Made by a program: the position numbers and the translations under genes. DNA of 64,000 nt from JAPOUP01 sp026708635 (GTDB lineage Bacteria; Pseudomonadota; Alphaproteobacteria; Rhodobacterales; Rhodobacteraceae), in assembly GCA_965200115.1 (NCBI GenBank), contig OZ241336.1, forward strand, positions 1,550,001 to 1,614,000, given 5' to 3'. Shown piece by piece: positions 35,150-45,601 of the stretch; the stretch's first letter is position 1; each line of letters begins with the position of its first letter. Under the pieces are notes generated by a model. The model saw only the letters and a list, made by a program, of their open reading frames with translations, was not told the origin of the DNA and searched no databases.

Positions 35150-36444
35150 GATCTGTAAGAGGCGTTTATCGAAATATAGCCCTGTGTCAGATCGCATGAC
35201 CAGACATTGGCGACTCCCTGTCCGATCCCGAGATCGACGTGAATCTCGATCTCTTCGCCCTTCAGGTAGTCCACACCGTCCCTGTCCCGGTAGGTTGGCG
35301 AGACCCAGCCATTCTCCGCGACATGGATGTCACCGAGACGAATCGACAACGTGTCACGGTCAGCTTCGGCACCGGACTTTCCGACCGCCATCACGATGCG
35401 GCCCCAGTTCGGGTCTCCGCCCGCAATCGCCGTCTTGACCAAGGGAGAGTTACCGATGGCCATCGCCACCCGACGGGCATCGGTATCGTCTCGGGCGCCG
35501 GTCACCCGGATCCCGATGAGCTTCGTGGCACCCTCTCCGTCCCGCACGACCTGTAGGGCAAGATCGGCCATTACGTCCTGAAGAGCCTCCTCGAATTCGC
35601 TATCCGCCGAGGCATCGGCGCCGCATTGGCCCGTCGCGGCCAGTAGTAGCGTGTCGGAGGTAGAGGTGTCACTGTCGACCGTAATGCTGTTGAAGGTCGG
35701 ACCTATCCGCCGTGAGAGCATCTCCTGCAGAGCGCTTTGCCGAACGTGCGCGTCGGTGAAGACAAAGGCGAGCGTCGTGGCCATGTCCGGTGCGACCATT
35801 CCGGAACCCTTTGCGATTCCCGCGATGCGTACGCGCTTTCCCGCGAGTGGGATTTCCCGAAACGCTCCTTTTGGGAAAGTGTCCGTCGTCATGATGGCCC
35901 GTGCGGCGCCTTCGAAACCACCCACGGCCAGCCCTGCCTTCAGTTCGGCCAATCGTGAGGTGATCCGATCATGGGGTAGTCGTTCGCCAATCACGCCGGT
36001 TGAGCACGAAAACACGCGCGACTCGGGCACGTCAAGCGTGTCCGCGACCAAACCGGTAATCGCCGACACCGCCCGCTGACCGTCTGATCCGGTGAACGCG
36101 TTGGCGTTCCCGGAGTTCACGACGATCGCCGCGCCCGCCACGCTGTCGCCGCCGATCTTCTCCTGACAGTCGAGCACTGAGGCGGAACGGGTGGAGGACC
36201 GCGTGAAGACCCCGGCGATAGAGGTTCCCGGCGATAGCTCCGCAAGCATAAGATCGGTGCGGTTGGCGTGCCGCACGCCCCCGGCCGCGGTTGCCAGACG
36301 AACTCCCCGCACCGGCGCGATCTCCGGGAATCCACCCTTTGGAGCCAATGGCGAGACCAAGGCTAAACCCGTTCCGTCGATCCGCGCGCGAAGATCTTTC
36401 ACCTGGCGCTTGAGCTTGCGTATTCTCTTCGCTTTCGATCCCAT
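35146..36444 (-). CDS. argJ: Bifunctional ornithine acetyltransferase / N-acetylglutamate synthase ArgJ
   Basis: A 432-residue enzyme of the cyclic arginine pathway, moving acetyl from N-acetylornithine to glutamate. The autocleavage and catalytic site is KGSGMVAPDMATTLAFVF near residue 215, with the nucleophilic Thr in MAT; usual family text is MATMLAF. VVNSGNANAFTG near residue 108 and a C-terminal GYISINASYRS are also diagnostic. An N-terminal basic extension of about 30 residues precedes the conserved start. It lies between the parvulin gene and mutT on one strand. Confidence 0.93.
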   Translation of the reverse strand: MGSKAKRIRKLKRQVKDLRARIDGTGLALVSPLAPKGGFPEIAPVRGVRLATAAGGVRHANRTDLMLAELSPGTSIAGVFTRSSTRSASVLDCQEKIGGDSVAGAAIVVNSGNANAFTGSDGQRAVSAITGLVADTLDVPESRVFSCSTGVIGERLPHDRITSRLAELKAGLAVGGFEGAARAIMTTDTFPKGAFREIPLAGKRVRIAGIAKGSGMVAPDMATTLAFVFTDAHVRQSALQEMLSRRIGPTFNSITVDSDTSTSDTLLLAATGQCGADASADSEFEEALQDVMADLALQVVRDGEGATKLIGIRVTGARDDTDARRVAMAIGNSPLVKTAIAGGDPNWGRIVMAVGKSGAEADRDTLSIRLGDIHVAENGWVSPTYRDRDGVDYLKGEEIEIHVDLGIGQGVANVWSCDLTQGYISINASYRS

Positions 36445-36463
36445 CCCGTTTCCCCGAAAATGC

Positions 36464-37312
36464 CTATCTTTCGATCAATGATCCGTCATTAAGGATATCC
36501 GGATCAATGTCCGCGAGGTCCCTGATGTTCTTGTTCGCCGCGTCGACGATCGCCTGTACGTCGTTGGCCAGTTTCCGCTGCCAGATTTCCTGCCGCAGCT
36601 GCTCGCGCGCGTCGTCGAGAGTCGGAACCGGGGTCTCGCGGATATCGTTCAGGATGATGACATGCCAGCCGAACTGGGTCTGAACGGGATCGGAGACCTG
36701 ACCCTCTTGAAGCGCCGCGACCGCGTTCTCGAATTCGGGCACCATCTGTCCGGGGCCGAACCATCCCAGATTGCCCCCGTTTGGGCCGGAAGGTCCAATC
36801 GACCTGGCCTTGGCGAGCTCGGCGAAATCCGCGCCGCCCCTGAGCTCGCCAACGATCTCCGTCGCGTCATCCCTGGACTCCAGAAGGATGTGCGCGGCGT
36901 TGAATTCCCGGGACGGTACGTAGCCCGCGTAGCGGGTCTCGTAGGCATCCTCGATCTCATCGGGCGAGACGGTTATCGTTTCCGCCAGTTCGCCTACGGC
37001 CTCTCCGGCGAGCAGCGAACGGCGCTCGTTCTCAAGATGAAGCTCACCGTATCTGGAAAGGCGGGAGCGTGCCTGGCCGACGGCTTCCTGCTGGATCAGG
37101 CTTTCCAGAACTCCGTCGAAGATTATCCCGGGTGGCATCTGGCGCTGTTCCTCGTTCAGACCCAGTGACATGGCGATCATGTGTCCGATCGTGATGTCGG
37201 TCTCCCCGACAGTGGCCACCACCGTGTCGGCAGTGATGTCCTGCGCGGCCGCGTGCACTGCCGTGGCCAGCCCGAAAGCGCCCGCGAGCAGCAGGGTTCC
37301 TTGTCTCAGCAT
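36464..37312 (-). CDS. Periplasmic parvulin-type peptidyl-prolyl isomerase
   Basis: A 282-residue chaperone-like isomerase with a signal peptide (MLRQGTLLLAGAFGLATAVHAAAQ). Start ATG 37312 follows AAGGAGCGG; a longer frame reaches upstream without support. The PPIase domain spans about residues 125-230: EFNAAHILLES, FAELAKARSIGPSGPNGGNL and GWFGPGQMVPEFE. Its gene is divergent from secA, so two linked export functions share a promoter region. Confidence 0.88.
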   Translation of the reverse strand: MLRQGTLLLAGAFGLATAVHAAAQDITADTVVATVGETDITIGHMIAMSLGLNEEQRQMPPGIIFDGVLESLIQQEAVGQARSRLSRYGELHLENERRSLLAGEAVGELAETITVSPDEIEDAYETRYAGYVPSREFNAAHILLESRDDATEIVGELRGGADFAELAKARSIGPSGPNGGNLGWFGPGQMVPEFENAVAALQEGQVSDPVQTQFGWHVIILNDIRETPVPTLDDAREQLRQEIWQRKLANDVQAIVDAANKNIRDLADIDPDILNDGSLIER

Positions 37313-37495
37313 CTTTCCGCTCCTTCCTGTTTCCGAAGTCAGGGCCTCGGCGTTGACAGTGTCGATGTGGCGACCTACATCGCTCGGAGGCGTGAACGGC
37401 CGTTTCCCCGAAGCCATTAACTATGGGTCACCGCAGGGGTGGGCAAGCACCCGCCATGTACGTTGACGTCAGATCACAGACCGGGCGGAAAGAGA

Positions 37496-40189
37496 ATGCT
37501 GGGTATTGGAACATTTGCCAGAAAGGTGTTCGGCACGCCAAACGACCGCAAGATCAAGATGACGCGTGCGACCATCGAGGCCATCAACGCGCTTGAGGCG
37601 GATTTCGAGGATCTGTCCGACGGGCAACTGAAACGGAAAACCGACGAATTCATCAAGCGCGTGGCCGATGGCGAAAGCCTTGACGATCTGCTTCCGGAGG
37701 CTTTTGCCAACTGCCGGGAGGCCGCAAGACGCGCGTTGGGGCTGCATGCGTTCGACGTGCAGCTGATGGGCGGCATCTTTCTGCATCAGGGCAACATCTC
37801 CGAAATGAAGACGGGCGAGGGAAAGACCCTGGTCGCGACATTTCCGGCCTATCTCAACGCATTGACCGGACGTGGCGTGCATATCGTCACCGTCAACGAC
37901 TATCTGGCCAAACGTGACGCGGAATGGATGGGCAAGGTTTATTCCGCTCTGGGCATGACCACCGGCGTGGTCTATCCCGGCCAGCCCGACGAAGAGAAGC
38001 GGACGGCCTACGCCTCGGACATCACCTATTCGACCAACAACGAACTGGGATTCGACTATCTGCGCGACAATATGAAGTCGGAACTTTCCCAGATGTTCCA
38101 GCGTGGCCACCATTACGCGATAATCGACGAAGTGGACTCGATCCTCATCGACGAGGCGCGGACTCCGCTGATAATCTCGGGTCCGGCCCAGGACCGCTCC
38201 GAACTGTACCAGACCGTCGACGGGATCATTCCGGAGGTGCGGGACGAACATTTCACCCTTGATGAAAAAACGCGGAACGTCACCTACACCGAGGAAGGCA
38301 ACGAATTCCTGGAGCGCAAGCTTTCCGAGGCCGGGATTCTCCCGGAAGGTCAGTCGTTGTACGATCCGGAAGCCACGACCATCGTGCATCACGTCAATCA
38401 GGGACTTCGCGCGCACAAACTGTTCACCAGGGACAAGGACTACATAGTCCGCAACGGCGAAGTCGTGCTTATAGACGAGTTCACCGGTCGGATGATGGCG
38501 GGACGGAGGCTTTCCGATGGCCTCCATCAGGCTATCGAGGCGAAGGAAAGATGCGGCATCCAGGCCGAGAACGTCACGCTCGCGAGCGTGACGTTCCAGA
38601 ACTATTTCCGCCTCTACGAGAACCTGGCCGGAATGACGGGTACCGCGGCGACGGAAGCCGATGAGTTCATGGAGATCTACGGGCTCGGCGTCGTGGAGGT
38701 ACCGACGAACATGCCAATCGTGCGGATCGACGAGCATGACGCGGTCTATCGAACCAGGCGCGAGAAATTCGACGCGATCATGGAAGAGATCAGGCAGGCC
38801 CACGGCGCGGGCCAGCCCGTGCTTGTCGGGACCACGAGCATAGAGAAGTCAGAACATCTGTCGGGGATGCTGAAGGCCGAGAAACTGCCGCACAACGTAC
38901 TCAACGCCCGCCAGCATGAACAGGAAGCGCAGATCGTGGCGGATGCCGGCAAGCCGGGTACCATTACGATCGCCACCAATATGGCCGGCCGCGGCACCGA
39001 CATCCAGCTCGGTGGCAACGTCGAGATGAAAGTGCTGGAGGCGCTGGGGGCCGAGCCGGACGCGGTTCCTGACGAAGTGCGCGCGCGGATCGAGCGCGAG
39101 CACGCCGACGAGAAACGAAAGGTCATAGCGGCCGGTGGCCTGTTCGTTCTGGCGACGGAGCGTCACGAAAGCCGGCGGATCGACAACCAGCTACGCGGCC
39201 GGTCCGGACGACAGGGCGATCCCGGCAGGTCAGCCTTCTACTTAAGTCTTGAGGACGACCTGATGCGGATATTCGGGTCGGAGCGTCTCGACAAGATGCT
39301 CAAGACGCTTGGAATGAAGGAAGGCGAGGCCATCGTCCATCCCTGGGTCAACAAGTCTCTGGAGAAGGCGCAGGGCAAGGTCGAGGCCCGAAACTTCGAT
39401 ATCCGGAAGCAGCTTCTGAAATTCGACGACGTCATGAACGATCAGCGGAAGGTCATTTTCGGCCAGCGCCGTGAAATCATGGACGCCAGGGATCTTGCGG
39501 AGATCGTCGAGGACATGCGCCATCAGGTGATCGACGATCTGGTGGATCGCTTCATTCCTCCCAAGACATATGCCGATCAATGGGATGTCGAAGGACTTAA
39601 CGGCGCGATCCAGGAAAGGTTTGGCCTGCAGTCCGGCGTTCTGGAATGGATCGAGGAAGACGGCGTCACGGACGAGGAAATCCGCGCGCGTCTGTGCAGG
39701 GAGGCCGACGGGATGATGGCGGTGAAAGCCGTCCAGTTCGGAACGGAGAACATGCGCTCGATCGAAAAGCAGATACTCCTGCAGACGATCGACTCCAGAT
39801 GGCGGGAACATCTCCTCCGGCTCGAGCACCTGCGTTCCGTCGTCGGCTTCCGGGGCTACGCGCAACGTGACCCTTTGAACGAATTCAAGACCGAGGGCTT
39901 CCAGCTGTTCGAGAACCTGCTGAACACCCTGCGCGAGGACGTGACGCAAAAACTCGGCCAGATCCGTCCGATGACCGATGAGGAACGCGAGGCGATGTTG
40001 CGGCAGATGATGGCGCGGCAGCAGGCGATCCAACGGGCGGCCAGCGCACCCCCGTCCGGCGGGGGCGATGCCGTCGCGAGCGGATTCGACGAGAATGACC
40101 GGTCGACCTGGGGTAATCCGGGTCGAAACACGCCCTGCCCGTGCGGTTCAGGACGTAAGTTCAAACATTGCCATGGGCGCCCCACCTGA
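37496..40189 (+). CDS. secA: Preprotein translocase ATPase SecA
   Basis: An 897-residue motor that drives proteins through SecYEG. ATG 37496 after GGAAAGAGA fits the normal N-terminus MLGIGTFARKVFG. Walker A is MKTGEGKTLVATF near residue 102; IIDEVDSILIDEARTPL near residue 210, TNMAGRGTDIQLGG near residue 497 and RGRSGRQGDPGRSAFYLS follow. The C-terminal zinc tail CPCGSGRKFKHCHGR, which binds SecB, is present. Intact. Confidence 0.97.
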   Translation: MLGIGTFARKVFGTPNDRKIKMTRATIEAINALEADFEDLSDGQLKRKTDEFIKRVADGESLDDLLPEAFANCREAARRALGLHAFDVQLMGGIFLHQGNISEMKTGEGKTLVATFPAYLNALTGRGVHIVTVNDYLAKRDAEWMGKVYSALGMTTGVVYPGQPDEEKRTAYASDITYSTNNELGFDYLRDNMKSELSQMFQRGHHYAIIDEVDSILIDEARTPLIISGPAQDRSELYQTVDGIIPEVRDEHFTLDEKTRNVTYTEEGNEFLERKLSEAGILPEGQSLYDPEATTIVHHVNQGLRAHKLFTRDKDYIVRNGEVVLIDEFTGRMMAGRRLSDGLHQAIEAKERCGIQAENVTLASVTFQNYFRLYENLAGMTGTAATEADEFMEIYGLGVVEVPTNMPIVRIDEHDAVYRTRREKFDAIMEEIRQAHGAGQPVLVGTTSIEKSEHLSGMLKAEKLPHNVLNARQHEQEAQIVADAGKPGTITIATNMAGRGTDIQLGGNVEMKVLEALGAEPDAVPDEVRARIEREHADEKRKVIAAGGLFVLATERHESRRIDNQLRGRSGRQGDPGRSAFYLSLEDDLMRIFGSERLDKMLKTLGMKEGEAIVHPWVNKSLEKAQGKVEARNFDIRKQLLKFDDVMNDQRKVIFGQRREIMDARDLAEIVEDMRHQVIDDLVDRFIPPKTYADQWDVEGLNGAIQERFGLQSGVLEWIEEDGVTDEEIRARLCREADGMMAVKAVQFGTENMRSIEKQILLQTIDSRWREHLLRLEHLRSVVGFRGYAQRDPLNEFKTEGFQLFENLLNTLREDVTQKLGQIRPMTDEEREAMLRQMMARQQAIQRAASAPPSGGGDAVASGFDENDRSTWGNPGRNTPCPCGSGRKFKHCHGRPT

Positions 40190-40300
40190 AAGGATTTCCC
40201 GCCGTGTATGGCCCGTCCGATGGTCGTGACCGTCGTGGACCCACGTACCGCGCCGCGGCGGATCACTCCCATCCGGGCTCACGGGTCTCCAGTCCGTCGC

Positions 40301-41446
40301 TCAGCTTTTTATGTTGTCCCAGAAGCTCTTCACCTTGGACAGAAAACTCGATGACTCCGGATTGTTATCGGAGCCCAGGCTGTCGAACTCCCGCAGAAGG
40401 CTCTTCTGGCGGGACGTCAGGTTCACGGGCGTCTCCGCCGCCAGCTCGATGAACATATCACCGGGTCCGCCGCCGCGCAGCGCCGGCATGCCTTTGCCGC
40501 GCAGACGCATCTGTCGACCTGACTGGCTGCCTTCGGGTATCCGCACGCGGGACCGACCGCCGTCGATGGTCGGGACTTCGATGTCGCCGCCAAGCGCCGC
40601 AGTCGCCATGCTGACCGGCACCTTGCAGTATAGATCCTGACCGTCACGCGCGAACAGCGGATGCTCCCGCACATTGACAAAGATGTACAGATCGCCCGCC
40701 GGACCGCCCCGCTGGCCCGCCTCGCCCTTGCCGGCAAGGCGGAAACGCGTCCCTGTCTCCACGCCGGAGGGGATGTTGACCGATATCGATCGATTGATCC
40801 GCTCGCGGCCGCTACCCCCGCAGGACGGGCATGGGTTGCTGACGATCTGGCCCGTTCCGGAGCAGGTGGGACAGGTTCTCTCGACGGTGAAGATGCTCTG
40901 CTGCGCGCGTACCTTACCCATTCCGGAGCACGTGGGACAGACTGTCGGCTCAGTCCCGCTCTGCGCTCCCGTACCTCCGCAGCTGGAGCAACTGGCGGCG
41001 GCCGCCACCTCGATCGTCTTCTCGATGCCTGAATAGGCGTCTTCCAGGGAAACCTGGAGATTGTAACGCAGATCCTCGCCACGGGCGGCTCGCTGGCGCC
41101 CGCCGCGACCACTCCGCCCTCCCATGACCTCGCCGAACAGGTCATCGAACACGTCCGAGAACGACGACCTGAAATCCTGGTGCGCAAATCCTCCAAAACC
41201 GCCACGCTGCGGTCCGCCGCCTTCGAAAGCCGCGTGGCCGAATTGATCGTATGCGGCCTTCTTCTCGGGATCCTTGAGGATCTCGTAGGCCTCGTTCACC
41301 TGCTTGAATTCAGCTTCCGCGCCTGGATTGTCCTTGTTTCGGTCAGGATGAAGGTTCCTGGCTTTCGTGCGATAGGCTTTCTTGACCTCGTCCGCGTCAG
41401 CGCCCCTAGAGACGCCAAGGACATCGTAGAAGTCGCGCTTGGCCAT
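40301..41446 (-). CDS. dnaJ: Co-chaperone DnaJ
   Basis: A 381-residue Hsp40. J domain with HPDRN motif at residues 1-70 (AKRDFYDVLGVSRGAD), then a Gly/Phe-rich linker, four CxxCxGxG zinc modules around residues 145-215, and the C-terminal substrate-binding domain. It delivers unfolded substrates to DnaK and stimulates its ATPase. It is downstream of dnaK in the same direction, 117 bases apart, and convergent with secA. Confidence 0.96.
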   Translation of the reverse strand: MAKRDFYDVLGVSRGADADEVKKAYRTKARNLHPDRNKDNPGAEAEFKQVNEAYEILKDPEKKAAYDQFGHAAFEGGGPQRGGFGGFAHQDFRSSFSDVFDDLFGEVMGGRSGRGGRQRAARGEDLRYNLQVSLEDAYSGIEKTIEVAAAASCSSCGGTGAQSGTEPTVCPTCSGMGKVRAQQSIFTVERTCPTCSGTGQIVSNPCPSCGGSGRERINRSISVNIPSGVETGTRFRLAGKGEAGQRGGPAGDLYIFVNVREHPLFARDGQDLYCKVPVSMATAALGGDIEVPTIDGGRSRVRIPEGSQSGRQMRLRGKGMPALRGGGPGDMFIELAAETPVNLTSRQKSLLREFDSLGSDNNPESSSFLSKVKSFWDNIKS

Positions 41447-41563
41447 GTGTCAGTCCTTCCGGAACACGGACAATACGTGCGGTATTCGCAGGCGCGTTCG
41501 GATCATGGCCGTCCCGCGGGCTATGCCGGTATGCCGGAACGGCCACGATCCGCAGGATCACAT

Positions 41564-43474
41564 CTAGTCGCGTTTGTCGCTGTCCAGGTCCTCGAAGTCG
41601 GCATCGACGATTTCGTCGTCGGGCTTTTGTCCGTCGTCCCCGTCGCCCGCGGCTTCGGCGTTTTCCTGTTCTGACTTATAGACCGCCTCTCCGAGCTTCA
41701 TGGACGCTTCCGCCAGGTTCTGGACCCCCGCTCTGATCTTTCCGGCATCATCGGTCTCGATCTGTTCCTTCAGGTTGGCGACGGCGAGTTCGATCGCCTC
41801 GACCGTTTCCGGACCGACCTTGTCACTATGCTCCTCAAGCGACTTCTCGGTACCGTGGATCAGACTCTCCGCCTGGTTTTTCGCGTCGGCGAGTTCCCGG
41901 CGTTCCTTGTCCGCTTCGGCATTGGCCTCGGCATCCTTGACCATCTGCTCGATCTCGTCATCGGAGAGACCGCCGGATGCCTGGATGGTAATCTTCTGCT
42001 CCTTGCCGGTTCCCTTGTCCTTCGCGCTGACCGAAACGATCCCGTTCGCGTCAATGTCGAACGTCACCTCGATCTGCGGCAGGCCCCGGGGAGCCGGCGG
42101 GATATCCTCAAGGTTGAACTGGCCAAGCAGTTTGTTGTCGGCCGCCATCTCCCGCTCGCCCTGGAAAACGCGAATCGTCACCGCGTTCTGGTTGTCCTCC
42201 GCCGTGGAGAATATCTGGGACTTCTTGGTCGGAATGGTGGTGTTGCGGTCGATGAGGCGGGTGAACACCCCACCCAGGGTCTCGATTCCCAGCGACAGCG
42301 GCGTGACGTCAAGAAGGACGACATCCTTGACGTCACCCTGCAGAACGCCCGCCTGAATGGCGGCGCCCATGGCGACCACCTCATCCGGGTTCACGCCCTT
42401 GTGCGGCTCCTTTCCGAAGAACGCGGATACCTCCTCGGCGACTTTTGGCATTCTCGTCATGCCGCCCACCAGGACCACCTCGTCGATCTCGCCGGCCGAT
42501 AGTCCGGCGTCCTTGAGCGCGTCCCTGCACGGCTTGATCGACTTCTTTATAAGGTCGCCGACAAGGCTCTCGAGCCTGGCGCGGGTCAGCTTCATGACCA
42601 GGTGCAGGGGTGTTCCCGTATTCTTGTCCATCGAGATGAACGGTTGGTTGATTTCCGTCTGCGTGGAACTCGACAGCTCGATCTTGGCCTTCTCCGCGGC
42701 TTCTTTCAGGCGCTGGAGCGCCATCTTGTCTTTCGAGAGATCGACCCCGTGCTCTTTCTTGAATTCATCGGCAAGATAGCCGACGATGCGCATGTCGAAA
42801 TCCTCGCCGCCGAGGAACGTGTCGCCATTGGTTGACTTCACCTCGAAGAGGCCGTCGTCGATTTCCAGAATGGTGATGTCAAAGGTTCCGCCCCCGAGAT
42901 CGTAGACGGCGATCGTCCTGGATTCCTTCCTGTCGAGGCCATACGCAAGCGCGGCCGCCGTCGGCTCGTTGATGATGCGCAGCACATCCAGACCGGCGAT
43001 CTTTCCGGCGTCTTTGGTCGCCTGCCGCTGCGCATCGTTGAAATAGGCCGGCACCGTGATGACCGCCTGGGTAGCCTCTTCACCAAGGTACGCGTCCGCG
43101 GTTTCCTTCATTTTCTGCAGGATGAACGCGCTGATCTGGCTTGGCGAGTATTTTTCGCCCTGCGCCTCGACCCACGCATCGCCATTGCCGCCGTCAACGA
43201 TTTTATACGGAACGATTTTCCGGTCCTTGCTGACCTCGGCGCTGTCGGCGCGGCGGCCGATCAGGCGCTTGACGGCGAAGATGGTATTTTCGGGGTTGGT
43301 GACGGCCTGGCGCTTGGCCGGCTGGCCGACCAGCCGCTCGTTGTCGGTGAAGCCGACGATCGAAGGGGTGGTGCGCGCGCCTTCCGAGTTCTCGATGACG
43401 CGGGGTTGCGAACCGTCCATGATCGCGACGCAGGAATTTGTCGTTCCCAGGTCGATTCCAATGACTTTGGCCAT
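41564..43474 (-). CDS. dnaK: Molecular chaperone DnaK (Hsp70)
   Basis: A 636-residue Hsp70 with N-terminal GIDLGTTNSCVAIMDG, YDLGGGTFDITILEID near residue 195 and VGGMTRMPKV near residue 340 in the ATPase domain. The substrate domain and helical lid follow, ending in an acidic EIVDADFEDLDSD tail. Works with DnaJ. Heat-shock control is expected but I did not identify a confident sigma-32 promoter upstream. Confidence 0.97.
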   Translation of the reverse strand: MAKVIGIDLGTTNSCVAIMDGSQPRVIENSEGARTTPSIVGFTDNERLVGQPAKRQAVTNPENTIFAVKRLIGRRADSAEVSKDRKIVPYKIVDGGNGDAWVEAQGEKYSPSQISAFILQKMKETADAYLGEEATQAVITVPAYFNDAQRQATKDAGKIAGLDVLRIINEPTAAALAYGLDRKESRTIAVYDLGGGTFDITILEIDDGLFEVKSTNGDTFLGGEDFDMRIVGYLADEFKKEHGVDLSKDKMALQRLKEAAEKAKIELSSSTQTEINQPFISMDKNTGTPLHLVMKLTRARLESLVGDLIKKSIKPCRDALKDAGLSAGEIDEVVLVGGMTRMPKVAEEVSAFFGKEPHKGVNPDEVVAMGAAIQAGVLQGDVKDVVLLDVTPLSLGIETLGGVFTRLIDRNTTIPTKKSQIFSTAEDNQNAVTIRVFQGEREMAADNKLLGQFNLEDIPPAPRGLPQIEVTFDIDANGIVSVSAKDKGTGKEQKITIQASGGLSDDEIEQMVKDAEANAEADKERRELADAKNQAESLIHGTEKSLEEHSDKVGPETVEAIELAVANLKEQIETDDAGKIRAGVQNLAEASMKLGEAVYKSEQENAEAAGDGDDGQKPDDEIVDADFEDLDSDKRD

Positions 43475-43660
43475 GTTTCAGAATCCTTCCGTATGGCGAT
43501 GTTGGCGGAGACCGGCCCTGGAAGGCACCGGTCCCCCAATCCCGATTTTCCGCGGGAAGTGTGTCCCCGCAATGTTTCCCGGGCTATATAGTGATGGCGA
43601 TTCGGCCCTTCAAGCGAGCGGGACGGACAAATTTCAGGCGGCGTAGGGAGGTCGCGCGAA

Positions 43661-44269
43661 ATGCCGGAACCAACGTTTTGGGTGCGGGGCGTGCCTGTCT
43701 TCAGGGGGCTTCTTGACGGTTCGGCCCAGGCCTCGATGGTGGAGGATCTGCGTGGCGTGGTTGCGGCCGCTCCCCTGATATCGCCCCTGACGCCGCGCGG
43801 AAAGCCGATGTCAGTCAAAATGACCTCCGCCGGAAAGTACGGATGGTACTCGGACCGTGCGGGTTACCGATACGAGCGCAGGCATCCGGCAGGCGTTTCC
43901 TGGCCGGCGATTCCGCAAAGCGTTCTCGCGGTCTGGAACTCCGTGACCGGGCTGCGGCGACGGCCGGACTGCTGCCTTCTCAACTTCTATGGAACCGGTG
44001 CCCGCATGGGAATGCATCAGGATCGCGATGAGGCTGATTTCTCCTATCCCGTCGTATCGGTTTCGCTGGGTGACGACGCGTTGTTCCGAGTCGGGAACCG
44101 GACGCGCGGAGGCCGCACGGAATCGGTGTGGCTCTCATCCGGGGACGTTGTGGTAATGGGCGGGGCGGCGCGTCTGCTCCATCACGGGGTGGACCGGATC
44201 AGGAACGGTACCTCGGCGCTTTTAGGCGACGGCGGACGGATTAACCTGACGCTCAGGGTCGTCGATTGA
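43661..44269 (+). CDS. alkB: AlkB-family 2-oxoglutarate/Fe(II) DNA-repair dioxygenase
   Basis: A 202-residue enzyme that oxidatively removes alkyl groups from adenine N1 and cytosine N3. Fe ligands are in MGMHQDRDE (HxD) near residue 112 and the distal His in RLLHHGVDRI near residue 170; the 2-oxoglutarate Arg is in GGRINLTLRVV at the end. Length and spacing match E. coli AlkB. Divergent from dnaK. Confidence 0.9.
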   Translation: MPEPTFWVRGVPVFRGLLDGSAQASMVEDLRGVVAAAPLISPLTPRGKPMSVKMTSAGKYGWYSDRAGYRYERRHPAGVSWPAIPQSVLAVWNSVTGLRRRPDCCLLNFYGTGARMGMHQDRDEADFSYPVVSVSLGDDALFRVGNRTRGGRTESVWLSSGDVVVMGGAARLLHHGVDRIRNGTSALLGDGGRINLTLRVVD

Positions 44270-44405
44270 CGGTTGGCCACCGGGTCGGTTGCCGTCTGCC
44301 GCCCGGTGACGGTGACGGTCACAGCCACGATCACGGGCACACGGCCCCTGAACTGAGTGGCAACCAGACTGTCCGATGGTCCATCACTGTCGGGAGGCAC
44401 GCATT

Positions 44406-44606
44406 ATGACACGACCCATCCGCCCGCCCGGGAATACCGCCGCGCGCGGAACGGAAAGCTCGCGAAGACCGGCGGTCGGCCCCATCCCCGGGCGCGGCCA
44501 GCCGGTTGAGCCGACGTTCGGGAACCTGAACCGGAACCCGGGCCTCGCGCCCGACTGGCTCAGGCCCGCCCGGAACGCACTGGCGCGCACAAAGTCCGCC
44601 ACGTAG
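44406..44606 (+). CDS. Possible small basic protein
   Basis: A 66-residue frame starting at ATG 44406 with GGGAGG eight bases upstream. The product is Pro/Arg-rich (MTRPIRPPGNTAARGTES) and unstructured-looking, ending PDWLRPARNALARTKSAT. No family recognised; only the ribosome binding site supports it. The rest of 44270-44803 holds nothing I recognise. Confidence 0.28.
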   Translation: MTRPIRPPGNTAARGTESSRRPAVGPIPGRGQPVEPTFGNLNRNPGLAPDWLRPARNALARTKSAT

Positions 44607-44803
44607 CCGGAAAATTCCACCGCTGCACCCGATTCGGCGCACCGGTCCCCGGATGGCCCGTCAACGCGGCCTGTCAGGATCAAGAAGAAAAAATCCGCCG
44701 TGCCCCGCCTGTCCGTTGGTGTTGCCCATTTCGCGGCAAGCGATCATAAGCGGATGTTGTGCGCCCGGGAAATTCGGGTGGGTAGCCAGGGGAGCGGCTT
44801 GCG

Positions 44804-45601
44804 TTGGATTTCGGGCGACTCTGCCCCATTATGCGGCGGCTGGCCCTTGAGGCCGGCGATCTGATCATGGAAATCTATCGCGGCGGCGATCTCGACGTGC
44901 GGAGGAAGTCGGACGCGAGTCCGGTTACGGCGGCCGATGAGGCGGCTGACTCACACATTACGTCCGGCCTGCGGGCGGCCTTTCCCGGGATAGCCGTCGT
45001 AACCGAGGAACAGACCGCGACACACGCGCGGAGGGCGGACCCGTTCCTGATTGTCGATCCCCTGGACGGGACCTGGGAATTCATCGGGCGACGGCGGGAT
45101 TTCACGGTGAACATCGCTTATGTGGAGGCTGGCGTTCCGCTTCGGGGCGTTGTTTACGCGCCTGCCAAAGGCAGGCTCTTCCATACGCTGGCCGACGGAA
45201 CGTCGGTTGAGGAATCCGGAAGGCCGGCAAAGGATGGGGCGGGCCCATCGAGAACGATCAGGGTCTCCGCACCCGACAACGAAGCGCTCACCGTCGTCGC
45301 CTCGAGATCGCACCGTGACCGGGCTACGGATGACTATATCTCGAAGTACCGGGTCCGTGAACTCTCGAGTGTCGGATCGTCGCTGAAATTCTGCCTTGTG
45401 GCGGCGGGCGAGGCCGATCTCTATCCACGTCTGGGCCGGACCATGGAGTGGGACACGGCGGCGGGTGACGCGGTTCTGCGGGGTGCCGGCGGGCGAATGG
45501 TCGGTTTCGACGATCATGGGTCCTTCGACTACGGCAAGCCGGGATTTCTGAATCCGTTCTTCATCGCCCATTCTCCCGGTGTGGATCTGCTGCCGGGCTG
45601 A
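44804..45601 (+). CDS. cysQ: 3'(2'),5'-bisphosphate nucleotidase CysQ
   Basis: A 265-residue inositol-monophosphatase-fold enzyme removing PAP made during sulfate assimilation. Metal-site motifs: VTEEQ near residue 66, DPLDGTWEFIGRR near residue 85 (usually DPLDGTKEF) and EWDTAAGDAVL near residue 214. The start is TTG 44804 with AGGGGAG upstream; ATG 44831 is a less likely alternative because it trims the first helix. Stop and the next ATG share a base. Confidence 0.88.
   Translation: MDFGRLCPIMRRLALEAGDLIMEIYRGGDLDVRRKSDASPVTAADEAADSHITSGLRAAFPGIAVVTEEQTATHARRADPFLIVDPLDGTWEFIGRRRDFTVNIAYVEAGVPLRGVVYAPAKGRLFHTLADGTSVEESGRPAKDGAGPSRTIRVSAPDNEALTVVASRSHRDRATDDYISKYRVRELSSVGSSLKFCLVAAGEADLYPRLGRTMEWDTAAGDAVLRGAGGRMVGFDDHGSFDYGKPGFLNPFFIAHSPGVDLLPG

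Noticed and set aside
37469..38803. 444-codon minus-strand frame inside secA
   Set aside because: Antisense shadow of a highly conserved gene.
41828..42502. 224-codon plus-strand frame inside dnaK
   Set aside because: Antisense shadow; no ribosome binding site or known domain.
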